The position numbers and the translations under genes were made by a program. The notes under the pieces are model-generated. The model saw only the letters and a program-made list of their open reading frames with translations, ran no database searches and was not told the DNA's origin. A stretch of 64,000 nucleotides of DNA from Cocos nucifera (lineage: Eukaryota; Streptophyta; Magnoliopsida; Arecales; Arecaceae): contig QRFJ01000296.1 of assembly GCA_006176705.1 (NCBI GenBank), positions 938,251 to 1,002,250 on the forward strand. Reading direction: 5' to 3'. Shown here piece after piece: positions 47,641 to 58,230 of this stretch (within the stretch, counting starts at the first letter, position 1; each line of letters starts with the position of its first letter).

Positions 47641-49953
47641 TGTTAGATATGTGTGCCCTAGAAGCCAGAATTGGCTGACACTTGTAATACACTTCTAGGG
47701 GCAAAATTATAATTTTGACTATAAATAATAAAATGGGTTATTTTCTATCACATATGTGTATTTAGTGTCTGTGATACATCCTTTGAGTTAATGGTAATGA
47801 TAATTCATATTTTCAAGAGTTGAAAATTTAAGACATGAATAATCATTATTAACTCATAAAATGCTCCTGACCATAGGATCATCACGAGGATGGTGATTGA
47901 TCCGGAAGGTTGGTGTACAATCGCTTCTCTTTAGTAGATGAGTCTTGAGTCTACGGTGTGGAGACACCGGAGCGAGAGTACAGGTACTCGTTAGAGAATG
48001 AGGGCACTGAGCGTGACCACCTCGAGTAGTCATTAGGGAAAGTCTACCTTCTCGTCAATGACTGACTCGATGCTGCAGTGGTGTGTCTGGTTCTTTGACC
48101 TGAGGTGCATCGGCAGTTCACCTTGAGGGTGTTATAGTTTGACTACACCATTACTCGATCTCCTAGCCATATGGAATCCCTGAGGTGTATGTTGGCTATA
48201 GCATGTTCATTGTAGGAACTGGATTGCATCAAGATGGAATCTATCTACCTCGGTGGTAGAGGAGCAGCCCTATGATGATCATGAGAATCAAGTCCAGAAG
48301 CCCATGGCCATGGCAGAGAGTGAAATAATAGAAAGAGTTTCTATTTAGATTTTCACATTGGACTTGAATCGAATGATTACATCATATGACAGAAACTAGG
48401 GTTTGACGAGTTCACCTTAACCCTAATCTGATCGGGGCTCAAGATAGAAGAACTTAATCACACAGGTAGCTGCACCAAGAGGTTCGCATTTTCAGCTCTG
48501 ATGGGTTGCCACCATATACTGCTAGGTGTCACTGGTGGATTTTGGGAGCAATTAGAATGATTTAGATGATCGATCATTCTAGCTGTTCTGAATCAGAAGA
48601 GTTCTGATCCATCGAAAGGAGTTTCGATGATGTCGATGATAGAGATCATGACATATCCCATTACCATACAGAACTGAACCTAACTGGGTCACACAAACAA
48701 GGGTTTGAATCTGGTGATCATCAATTGAACTGATCCAGTTCAATTGATCTGAATGAGATTCAATTAGGTTCAAGAAAATCGTGCTAGCACTCGATTGAAC
48801 CTAACGTTCTTCTTTTTCTATCATTAAATAGTTGTCTCGACTGAGCCAAATGAGTTTGTGCTCACTCAGGTACCTTTATATGGTCTGACTGGAGCTTGTT
48901 CCAAGTCAGAAAAGGATTGTCTTAATTTATGAGATAAATTTGAGATAATACCTACCATTTTTCATCACCTACTAATTCTTGTCCTTTGACTTTGGTCAAA
49001 CATTGACCTTTGACCCTTGGACATCTGCCCATGTGTCATGTACTTATTGGAGAGCAAATAGGAGGCTTTTCTCCTCACTGGAATTTGGAAAGGAGGGGGC
49101 GCACGCCTAGGATGGCGTGTGCCCATGGATAGGGATGCCTGAAGTCCCATACGGATGGGACTCCAGGTTGCTTCTTGGATTCAAACTAAGTGACCCTCAC
49201 CTATAGACTTTGACCAATCTTAGGCGCCATCTAAGGATGAATCTATAGATCTCTCATCTGATTGGATCAGATGATGTCATCCCATCCAATCAGATTTAGA
49301 TCTGATTGCACGAAAGTAACATGATTGGCCGGGGTGATGTGACATTGCATGGCGCAGCAGGGTCTATATAAAGACCTATCTGCACCCAACTTTCATAGAA
49401 CTTTCTCCTAGCCACGCTCCAAGGCTGTCCCTCTCCCTCCTCCATGTCACCTTTCTGATCCTCTCTCTCCTCTCCACACCCAAGAAAAATTTGGGCTTCA
49501 GATTAGGTGCGAGTCAGATCAAGAAAAGGCTGACAAGAAAGAAAGAAGGCAGCACTGCTGCAGAAGGACGACAGCAGATCTTCAAAAGAAGTTTTGAAGA
49601 TCCTCCAAATCAGATCTAGATCTGAATTTTTGAAGATGTGATAAAAAAGAAGAAGGATCTTTCAGATCTAGCCTAAGTGGATACCGATAGAGGCCAGGCA
49701 TGCTTGCATGGCTAGATCCAGAACCTTCAGCTGCAATCAGTAGGATCATCAACGGAATAATCGGATTACCCAAAATCAAGATAAAATTAATTTAGATTTA
49801 ATTTAATTTAATATTTTTATTTATCAGATCATAAAATTAGATCTAAAAAATATCAGATCTAATTTAGATCTAAGAAAAATTTTTTGAAATATGCCTCTCA
49901 ATCCAATCAGATTTGAACGAACCTGACCCGAGAAAATCTGATTTTTCTCTTCA
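47641..49953 (+). mobile_element. Large Copia-type LTR (2.3 kb) of a truncated element
   Basis: Starts TGTTAGATATGTGTGCCC, ends CTTCA, and is followed two bases later by the primer site TGGTATCAAAGCC (49956-49968), complementary to initiator-Met tRNA with one change. A TATA box (CTATATAAAG) lies at about 49374. Because the primer site remains, this is a 5' LTR, not a solo LTR. No 3' LTR or polyprotein occurs downstream within the window, so the element is truncated. The LTR length is in the range of large-LTR Copia families. Confidence 0.75.
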
Positions 49954-49968
49954 ACTGGTATCAAAGCC

Positions 49969-50820
49969 AGGTTTGTATAAAATTTATTTAGATCTAATTT
50001 AATCTGATGAATTAGTATTTTTAGATATCACATGAGATATGATTATATTTAAAATTAAAAAATAAGAAAATTAAAATTAATTAATCTAGATCTAATATGT
50101 ATGAGATACATAACTAGACTAGGAATAGAATTATTCTATGTGTAGTCTAGTATAATCATAATTTTATTTAATTAAATATAATTTTAAAATCTATTTATTT
50201 ATTATTTTTTGATCTTATAAATATTATAATCAGATCTAAAAATAGAAAATAAATTAAATTTAATTTGTTCATATGAGATATGATAGTTGCATGTTTAGAC
50301 TAGTTGTAGAATAGTTCTACAAAGAGAGAGATTCTGCTAGATCGATGCATTTGATGCAGCATGCTTTTTTGATGCATTCCACATATTATTCATGAAGAGA
50401 GTCAAATGTCCTACATAAGAAGTGGCCGAGCTAACATATTTTCTAGACTTATGCTGATATACAAGAACGATATTTTTTTGATTAACAGTCTTAAATACTA
50501 GTCCCATGCATGGGTGCGAACGTCCTACTCCCAATGGGTAACTGAAGATCATATGCAATACACCTATAACTCATCCGTAATTGCTTGACGGAGACCGTGA
50601 ATATACTTGAAATTTGGTATATTTTTTAAGCTGATAATAAAAGTTGTCAGTAATTCAGATATCTCATTTACTAAAGGAAGGGAATGGCTATCAGATTACC
50701 AAATCTAAAATATACCCACTCTAAAAAAATAAATATATATTATATTATATATATAATTAATATAATTATATATATATAATATATTATAGTAAATATTATA
50801 TTAATAATATTAATATTCAA
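49969..50820. other. Leader remnant and intergenic AT-rich DNA
   Basis: 49969-50330 is probably the untranslated leader of the Copia element. 50337-50558 has a minus-strand open frame with no family I recognise. 50720-50820 is a TA/AT tract. Confidence 0.4.
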
Positions 50821-50824
50821 TAAT

Positions 50825-51080
50825 ATGATTGTAAATATGTAAGTATCGTGCAATACGATATGGTACACACGAGACGATCGATGGTATCGTATGTGCTGGT
50901 ATACAGTACTCGTATGATACAGTATGATGGCTCGATATTATGTACGTACAGAGATGGTATATATGGATATTCATATGGTAACGATACAGAAGGATATGGT
51001 ATGGTCCGATATGAGAGTGGTAGATTATATGGTCTATACGAACATATAATAGAACGGTATGGAGTAGTATGATAGAATAC
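50825..51080. repeat. TACGATA/TATGGTA-rich degenerate repeat, left part
   Basis: Words such as CAATACGATATGGTA, GGTATCGTATG and ATACAGTATGATGG recur irregularly. Similar text continues at 55988-56060, so element 3 was inserted into this repeat. Confidence 0.6.
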
Positions 51081-52494
51081 TGTTGGTGCAGAAATCCGTC
51101 GCCGCCGGAGGTCGCCGCAATCGAGCCGCTGGCGCCGTCGGGGACCTGCAAAACGAAGTTCCCGTCCGGAACCGGTGGGGTGGTGGCTCCGGCAGGACCC
51201 TCCGACGGTCGAGTTATTTCCGGCAACAGTAATGGAGTGCTCGGAATGAGTTCCGGAGCTTAGAGATGTGGAGGAGAGCTTAGAGAGTCGAGAGTTCAGA
51301 AGCTTAGCCTTAGTATGTCGGGAGGCGGTCTTTTATAGCGGAGCTTAGTTGTGATGTGACGGCTGTGCCTCTGCAGAGAGTCGTCGAGAGCAATGGAGTT
51401 TGGTACGGAGAGGAAGGCGTTCGTCCGGTAGATCGTGGAGCCATACCGGGGTCGTGGGCCGCATGAGTCGGTACGGAGAGGAAGCGTCGTCCGGTGAGAT
51501 CGTGGAGCCATACCGGCGAGTCATCGTGGGAGCCATACCGGCGAGTCGTGGGCCGCATGGAGTCCGTACAGAGAGGAAAGGCGTCGTCCGTAGATCGTGG
51601 GAGCCATACCGGCGAGCCGTGGCCGCATGGAGTCCGGTACGGAGAGGAAGGCGCCGTCGGTCTTGCTGCAGGGACAGTTCGTCCAATGGAGTTCGGACTT
51701 GTAACAGAGTCGCCGAGGGGAAGCTGGGGGAGTTTCGTTGGCTGAAAGGGTCGGCCATCTGTAGAGTTCGGCCGCGGGACGGTTGCCGAGGAGTTCGACC
51801 GCTGAGAGGCCCGAAGAAGCTCGGCTGGCCAGTTGAAAGACTTCGTTGCTAGTTGGTTCGGCCAGGGCTCGCTGAGGAGTTCGGTCGCCTAGGTCGGTCC
51901 GAAGGGGTTCGGCCACTGTGGGCTCGCCTGAAGTCGGTACCGAAGGAGTTCCGCATGGGCCTAGCCGCGGGGGTCNNNNNNNNNNNNNNNNNNNNNNNNN
52001 GTCGGTCCGAAGGAGTTCGGCCGTGGGAAGTCCGAAGGAGTTCGGCTGCACGGGCTCGCCTGGGGTCGGTCAGAAGGAGTTCGGCCGTGGGAAGTCCGAA
52101 GGAGTTCGGCTGCATGGGCTCGCCTGGGGTCGGTCCGAAGGAGTTCGGCGGCATGGGCTCGCCTGGGGTCGGTCCGAAGGAGTTCGGCCGTGGGGTCCGA
52201 AGGAGTTCGGCTGCATGGGCTCGCCTGGGGTCGGTCCGAAGGAGTTCGGCCGTGGGAAGTCCGAAGGAGTTCGGCTGCATGGGCTCGCCTGGGGTCGGTC
52301 CGAAGGAGCTCGGCCGTGGGAAGTTCGGCGGGCGGAGGGAGTTCGGCCCGGAGCTTGGCGCAGGGGAGTTCGGCCTCTAGGCAGTTCGGCCGTGGTAGGG
52401 GCTCGGCCTGGCGCTAAAGCTCTTCAGCGGCTACTGGTTACATTGGGCTGAGCGTCGGGCCGGGCTTCGGCAGGAGCGGGATTTATCCCCAACA
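51081..52494 (-). repeat. 3' LTR of element 3, with assembly gap
   Basis: Aligns with 54559-55987 but carries many one- to three-base indels between 51320 and 51960, and a run of 25 N at 51976-52000. Internal subrepeats: CGGTAGATCGTGGGAGCCAT-type units (about 51400-51660) and GTCGGTCCGAAGGAGTTCGG-type units (about 52000-52300). Confidence 0.9.
51976..52000. other. Assembly gap (25 N)
   Basis: A run of 25 undetermined bases lies within a tandem-repeat part of the LTR. The true gap size is not known from the sequence. Confidence 1.
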
Positions 52495-52516
52495 GTAGCC
52501 CCCCCACTCCCGAGTT
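52495..52516 (-). other. Polypurine tract of element 3
   Basis: On the element strand this reads GGGAGTGGGGGGGCTAC directly before the 3' LTR. Confidence 0.75.
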
Positions 52517-52910
52517 CAAAAATTGAAGGAAGGGAGTACCAAAACAGGCGGCTGCCGAAGTCTTCTTCCAGGCTCCGCATTTGTTGCAGCTGAAGCTCGG
52601 GGGAGATCTCATCTCCAGCCAATATTGACGCTGAAGTTGAAGTGGGACTCGTTTCCAGCCAAAATTGGTGAAGCCGATGTTGAGGCCGGGGTCAATGTCG
52701 CCCCCCATGATCAGGGTCGGAGTTGACATTGCCTAAATCAACCGAAGTCGACTCGGGGGAGACCTCCCTTTTTTGCAGTCAGGGTTATGATCGCTCGGGG
52801 GAGATCCCGTCTCCCGCTGATGCTGACACCGAAGTTGAAGCTGAGGTCCGAAGGAGACCTCGTCTTCTGCAGTGAAGCTTGCCGTAGACTCTGGGGCTCG
52901 GCCTTGGACC

Positions 52911-53521
52911 TTGCTCACGTTAGGACGAGGTTCTCCTCTTGTTCCCAACGGGCTGTGGGGGCACATGGGGACCGTCGTCCTTGCCTCTCCCCCCATCCCG
53001 TCCTTTGATGGACGGGGCCTTCGACTTTGCTCTCGTTAGGACGAGGTTCTCCTCCTGTTCCCAACGGGCTGTGGGGGCACATGGGGACCGTCGTCCTCGC
53101 CTCTCCCCCCATCCCGTCCTTGTGGACGGGGCCTTCGACTTTGCTCACGCTAGGACGAGGTTCTCCTCCTGTTCCTAGCCGGCTGTGGGGGCACATGAGG
53201 ACCGTCGTCCTCGCTTCTCCCCCCATCCCGTCCTTTGTGGACGGGGCCTTCGACTTTGCTCACGCTAGGACGAGGTTCTCCTCCTGTTCCTAGCCGGCTG
53301 TGGGGGCACATGAGGACCGTCGTCCTCGCTTCTCCCCCCATCCCGTCCTTTGTGGACGGGGCCTTCGACTTTGCTCATGCTAGGACGAGGTTCTCCTCCT
53401 ATTCCTAGCCGGCTGTGGGGGCACATGAGGACCGTCGTCCGAGCTTCTCCCCCCATCCCGTCCTTCGTGAACGGGGCCTTCGACTTTGCTCGCGCTAGGA
53501 CGAGGTTCTCCTCCTATTCCT
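52911..53521 (-). repeat. 115-bp minisatellite of element 3
   Basis: Five units begin at 52911, 53027, 53141, 53256 and 53371, and a partial unit at 53486, with spacings of 114-116 bp. Each includes TAGGACGAGGTTCTCCTCCT, GGCTGTGGGGGCACATG and CCCCCCATCCCGTCCTT. All open frames here are repeat-encoded. Confidence 0.95.
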
Positions 53522-53559
53522 AACGCGGCTGACTGCTTCTTTCCTGTCATCGTATAGAT

Positions 53560-54535
53560 TTCGCATCCAGAAATGATTTTATTGAGAGGGGAGAGTCTTA
53601 CCGAAGAGAAGATGATCGTAGCGCATTTCCGTTCGAGGGTTGTCGGGGTGTTGTTCCTCGGAGTTCCCTCGGGCAATAAGTCCCGTCCAGACGACCTCCT
53701 CTATCTCATGCCGGCCTTCATAATTTGGACCATGCTTCTCTTGACTTTGTAGCTGGGGATGACAATCACCGATGTGGCTAGCTCCTAGCTCCTCCCCGGG
53801 GTGGCGTTGATGACGCCGCGGGACGGCCAACCTTCTTGTCTTTTCCAGTTACGGCAGTGCCTATAGCCGATCTTCTCCTTGATCGCGCATGTTTGGAGAG
53901 GCCGTAGTCCTTCAGGTCTTGGCGGTTGGCTCTTAACTTTGCCGAGAATTCGAGTTAGAGGAGCGGGTCGTAGTTGCGGAACCTTCCGGGAGGGGGGCTT
54001 CGTTCCGTCCTTGCCGGCGCCGAACTTTATTTTGGAGGTTGAGTTGAGGAGTTCGGCTTTCCACCGAGCTTCATTTTACCTTGATGCCGAGCTTTGGGGG
54101 GAGCCCGGCTTTTCTCCGAGCCGAACTTCTTTCCGCTTCGGCGGGGAACTTCTGCTCTCTGTTTCTCTCTTCGGGGTGATTGGGCTCTTCCTTAAGGCTG
54201 ATTTCTCACGCCCTCATGGCGGGCTTGCTGGTGGAGTCGCTACCGGAGGCTGCTGTATAGCGTGCAACGCCTCCGTGAGGCCACGGCCACGGATCTGTCG
54301 GTCAAGCAGGCCGAACTGCTTCACATCCACCGCGGGTGCAGGTGGAACCTAGGCCGCCGGGGCTGAAGCAGGAACAGACGGGCCTGGACGGGATCGGGTC
54401 GCAGAGGCCACCGAACGCCGTGCGGAAGCTCTCCTGGGTGGCGTTTTCTCTTCGAAAGAGAAAAGGAAGATCTCTGGAGAGGGAAGAGAAGGGTCGCCGA
54501 GCACTCCTTTAAGAACAAGGGAACCTCGGAGGTTC
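53560..54535 (-). pseudogene. gag remnants of element 3
   Basis: A C-terminal Gag-like piece lies at 53579-53830 (RRHQRHPGEELGASHIGD), matching 23270-23450 of element 2. An N-terminal piece (FLKECSATLLFPLQRSSFSL) lies at 54321-54518. The capsid region between them is absent or scrambled (54000-54130 keeps only a few gag-derived repeat words). Confidence 0.6.
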
Positions 54536-54558
54536 GAGCCCTCCTTCTAGCGCCAATC
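54523..54558 (-). other. Extended primer-binding site of element 3
   Basis: On the plus strand, GGTTCGAGCCCTCCTTCTAG followed by CGCCA at 54531-54555 reads like the 3' part of a tRNA: a T-arm with five-base-pair stem GGAGG/CCTCC and loop TTCGAGC, a seven-base acceptor strand, one discriminator base and CCA. Complementarity to a tRNA therefore seems to reach well past the usual 18 bases. The tRNA was not identified. Confidence 0.55.
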
Positions 54559-55987
54559 TGTTGGTGCAGAAATCCGTCGCCGCCGGAGGTCGCCGCAATC
54601 GAGGCCGCTGGGCGCCGTCGGGGACCTGCAAAACGAAGTCCCGTCCGGAACCGGTGGGGTGGTGGCTCCGGCAGGACCCTCCGACGGTCAAGTTAGTTTC
54701 CGGCCAACAGTAATGGAGTGCTCGGAATGAGTTCCGGAGCTTAGAGATGTGGAGGAGAGCTTAGAGAGTCGAGAGTTCAGAAAGCTTAGCCTTAGTATGT
54801 CGGGAGGGGTCCTTTTATAGCGGAGCTTAGTTGATGGTGACGGCTGTGCCGTCTGGCAGAGAGTCGTCGGGCAGCATGGAGTTTGGTACGGAGAGGAAGG
54901 CGTCGTCCGGTAGATCGTGGGAGCCATACCGGCGAGTCGTGGGCCGCATGGAGTCCGGTACGGAGAGGAAGGCGTCGTCCGGTAGATCGTGGGAGCCATA
55001 CCGGCGAGTCATCGTGGGAGCCATACCGGCGAGTCGTGGGCCGCATGGAGTCCGGTACGGAGAGGAAGGCGTCGTCCGGTAGATCGTGGGAGCCATACCG
55101 GCGAGCCGTGGGCCGCATGGAGTCCGGTACGGAGAGGAAGGCGCCGTCCGGTCTTGCTGCAGGCGACAGTTCGTCCAATGGAGTTCGGACTTGTAACAGA
55201 GTTCGGCCGAGGGGGAAGCTGGGGGAGTTCGTCTGGCTGAAGGGTCGGCCATCTGTAGAGTTCGGCCGCGGGACGGTTGCCGAGGAGTTCGACCGCTGAG
55301 AGGCCCGAAGAAGCTCGGCTGGCCAGTTGAAGGACTTCGGTTGCTAGTTGGTTCGGCCAGGGCTCGCTGAGGAGTTCGGTCGCCTAGGGTCGGTCCGAAG
55401 GGGTTCGGCCACTTGGGCTCGCCTGAAGTCGGTCCGAAGGAGTTCGGCCGTGGGGTCCGAAGGAGTTCGGCTGCATGGGCTCGCCTGGGGTCGGTCCGAA
55501 GGAGTTCGGCCGTGGGAAGTCCGAAGGAGTTCGGCTGCATGGGCTCGCCTGGGGTCGGTCCGAAGGAGTTCGGCCGTGGGGTCCGAAGGAGTTCGGCTGC
55601 ATGGGCTCGCCTGGGTCGGTCCGAAGGAGTTCGGCTGCATGGGCTCGCCTGGGGTCGGTCCGAAGGAGTTCGGCCGTGGGGTCCGAAGGAGTTCGGCTGC
55701 ATGGGCTCGCCTGGGGTCGGTCCGAAGGAGTTCGGCCGTGGGAAGTCCGAAGGAGTTCGGCTGCATGGGCTCGCCTGGGGTCGGTCCGAAGGAGCTCGGC
55801 CGTGGGAAGTTCGGCGGGCGGAGGGAGTTCGGCCCGGAGTTTGGCGCAGGAGAGTTCGGCCTCTAGGCAGTTCGGCCGTGGTAGGGGCTCGGCCTGGCGC
55901 CTGGCGCTAAAGCTCTTCAGTGGCTACTAGTTACATTGGGCTGAGCGTCGGGCCGGGCTTCGGCAGGAGCGGGATTTATCCCCAACA
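54559..55987 (-). repeat. 5' LTR of element 3
   Basis: The better-preserved LTR copy. A TATA-like TATAAAAGGA on the minus strand lies at about 54810-54820. Two internal minisatellites occur: about 72-bp units with CGGTAGATCGTGGGAGCCAT at 54890-55140, and about 62-66-bp units with TCCGAAGGAGTTCGGCTGCA at 55380-55800. Confidence 0.92.
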
Positions 55988-56235
55988 GATACGAAAGTGG
56001 CATCCATAATATATTTCGGTACGATACAGTATGGGGGCAGTATGATAAGGTATGGCAAGCTATATAATAATTTTAAGATCTGTATCCATATCTACAAACC
56101 ATAACATCATAACACTTTAAAATAAAAAAATTAAATATATAAAATAATCTCCAATCTGAGATGTCAAGTTTACAAAAATGAATCATATAGTATAAAAAAA
56201 GAATCATATAGTATAAGCCCAAAAAAATACTAAGT
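55988..56235. repeat. TACGATA-rich degenerate repeat, right part
   Basis: Continuation of the 50825-51080 repeat (TTCGGTACGATACAGTATGG) beyond the element 3 insertion, fading into AT-rich DNA with a direct GAATCATATAGTATAA duplication near 56182-56216. Confidence 0.55.
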
Positions 56236-56239
56236 TCCA

Positions 56240-57062
56240 TAAGGATATCATGGTGCTCGTGGTCGCTTGGACCTTCTTAGAAAGGTCCTCAACGATTGCT
56301 CCTCCTGTTGTGTCACCTGTGATGGGGCCTCCCCTACATCAGTAGACATCTCCTAATCATGCATATGAGGAATATCGGGTGCTGTCAGAATATCTGCGAA
56401 TTGAGTGACTTTCTCACCTAGATCTAGGAATGTGCCTGTAACAAAAGGATCATACTGATGCCAACTAGAATCCGATGCTGTCATCTGGGGTACGTAGGAA
56501 GATGAAGGTCCTGGCATTTATGGATCAAAAGGTGATGGCATATATGCAACACGCGGCGATGATATCTATGGAATATATGGTGATGGCATATGTGGAATAT
56601 ATGATGATGGTGTATATTCCATATCTGGAGCATCGAGTGCTCCATGCTAAGATGCACTGCTATCTGGGTCATAACCAATTGCGAAGAAGGTGATTAACTG
56701 TCCTCTTGGGTTAAAAGCCTACTAAAGTACCCAACCCTCGGTACCATCATTTGAATAGTATTTTCATTAGAGGATATATTTTTTTAATATATAATTTAAT
56801 ATATTGATATTCTAAAAATTTTAAAGGAAATATCAACATTTCTTAGACATCTTCATCGTCATCAATTGAAACTAAGATATACTTGCTTTGCATTAACTGT
56901 CCCGATAAATTAGAAAATCTCCACCTCAATTTGATTTCATATTTTTCTCTGTCTATATTAATACCACTGTATAAATGATCCAGTAATTCTTGATGTGAAA
57001 ATGATGAAGATAATCTAATCATTCGGCTCACAGGCTGACTGTACTTCATGCCATCTACACCA
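56240..57062 (-). pseudogene. Internally deleted MULE-like protein pseudogene
   Basis: The minus strand begins with an N-terminal PB1-like segment (57049-56843: YSQPVSRMIRLSSSFSHQEL, GINIDREKYEIKLRWRF, DDDEDV) like those at the start of many plant MULE transposases. It then passes, with two stops, into a Tyr/Pro/Ser tail (SSYIPHMPSPYIP). The tail's last block contains YDPFVTGTFLDLGEKVTQF and EEQSLRTFLRRSKRPRAP. The catalytic DDE core and SWIM finger expected between them are missing. It resembles a deletion derivative; the family call for the tail is tentative. Confidence 0.5.
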
Positions 57063-57247
57063 TTTTTTATTATGCCATCAATAGTAAACGAACTCGAGTA
57101 CTGGCCATTTTCTCAAAGAATCTATGATAATATCAAAATTAAAATATTTAATATTATTAATTATTTTAATAAAATAATTTATATAATAAATATATCTTAT
57201 CACCAACTAATAGGTAAAGTTAGGTCTTATTCCATTCAGAAATTGCA

Positions 57248-57426
57248 TTAATTCTATAGATAATTACAGTAATCAAACGATGCATGATACAGATCGAAAA
57301 AAATTTTGGTAGCATTTTTTTTTAGTTCTTTCCATATGGAAGAAGAATGGAAGAAAAATACTATTCAAAATTTCTCTCGATCCATATCGTGCATCATTTG
57401 ATTACTGTAATTACCTATAGAATTAA
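57248..57426. mobile_element. Foldback MITE of 179 bp
   Basis: The left end TTAATTCTATAGATAATTAC and onward to AGATCG pairs with the right end, which reads as its reverse complement with few mismatches over about 60 bp. The spacer is about 55 bp. The palindromic TTAA ends blur the target duplication. No coding capacity. Confidence 0.85.
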
Positions 57427-57855
57427 TTATAATTTTCAAACTATCCAAATTGGATAGTCAATTGATTAATGTATATAATTCTCTCATCTGTACAAAAATA
57501 TATCAATATATGAATGCCATAGATTATGTACATTAATTAAAAGATGGGTCTATGATTCTATGCAATGCAATATATTTAAAATTATTTTCAGGCATCATAT
57601 CAGGCTTAGGTTCGATGATTTTAGAAAAACTCAAGTCTGAGTCCATTTCTAAGAATGTAGCCAACATGAAAATGGGCCGAGCACTATTTCTAATCGAATT
57701 TAGTCCAAAATTTTTTTTCAGGCATTGGGTCATACTTAGGCTCGATGACTTTACAAAAAATCATGTCTGAACACAACTCTGAACATGAACATAGCAATCA
57801 ATATAAATATATTTAAAATTAAATAAATAAATAAATAAATAATAGAAGAGGATGA
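57427..57855. other. Intergenic AT-rich region
   Basis: Contains a direct repeat: TTTCAGGCATCATATCAGGC (57589) and TTTCAGGCATTGGGTCATAC (57717), each followed by TTAGGTTCGATGATTTTA or TTAGGCTCGATGACTTTA, about 128 bp apart. No gene seen. Confidence 0.5.
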
Positions 57856-58230
57856 TGGTGGTGAGAGAGGGGGGTGGTGGGTGGGGGTAAGGGTCGGTCG
57901 CGATGGGGGAAGGGTGGGGGGTGGTGGGGTGGGCGGGGTGGGGTAAGGGCTGGTGGGGGAGGGGGGAAAAGGAGGTGGTGGGTGGGGGTAAGGGCTGGGC
58001 GTACGAGGAGGTGGGGTGGGTGGGGGTAAAGAGCTGATGGGGGAGGAGGAGGGGGGTGGTGGGTGCGGTAAGGGTGGTGGTAGGAAGATGGCCGATGGGC
58101 GGGGGGGGCGACCAAATGGGGGCAAGGGGCGCGGAGGGAGGGCATCAGATGATGGATGGGGGCATGGAGGGAGGGCGTCGGATGGGAGAGAAAGGGGAGA
58201 GAGGACAAGAGAACCTGAGTAGTGGCGACG
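57856..58230. repeat. G-rich low-complexity tract with G-quadruplex potential
   Basis: Many runs of three or more G with short loops, for example AGGGTGGGGGGTGGTGGGG at about 57911 and GGGCGGGGTGGGGTAAGGG. Open frames on the complementary strand are Pro/His-rich composition artefacts. Confidence 0.85.

Larger units (their letters stand above)
51081..55987 (-). mobile_element. Gypsy-type LTR retrotransposon, pol-less (element 3)
   Basis: LTRs at 51081-52494 (3' in element orientation) and 54559-55987 (5') flank only about 2.06 kb of internal DNA. Flanks AATAC (51076-51080) and GATAC (55988-55992) fit a 5-bp duplication with one mismatch. The ends are those of elements 1 and 2. The interior contains the primer-binding site, small Gag pieces, a five-copy 115-bp array and a polypurine tract. 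No pol domain is present. The LTRs are near identical outside small indels, suggesting a recent insertion. Confidence 0.9.

Noticed and set aside
47641..49953. Solo LTR
   Set aside because: A primer-binding site follows directly, so internal sequence was once attached; it is a truncated element, not a solo LTR.
51849..52451. Long open frames on both strands across the element 3 LTRs (also 54827-55910)
   Set aside because: They come from GC-rich LTR subrepeats, exist on both strands at once, and one pair spans the N gap.
57751..58208. Pro/His-rich proteins on the minus strand
   Set aside because: Translation of the complementary C-rich tract; low complexity only.
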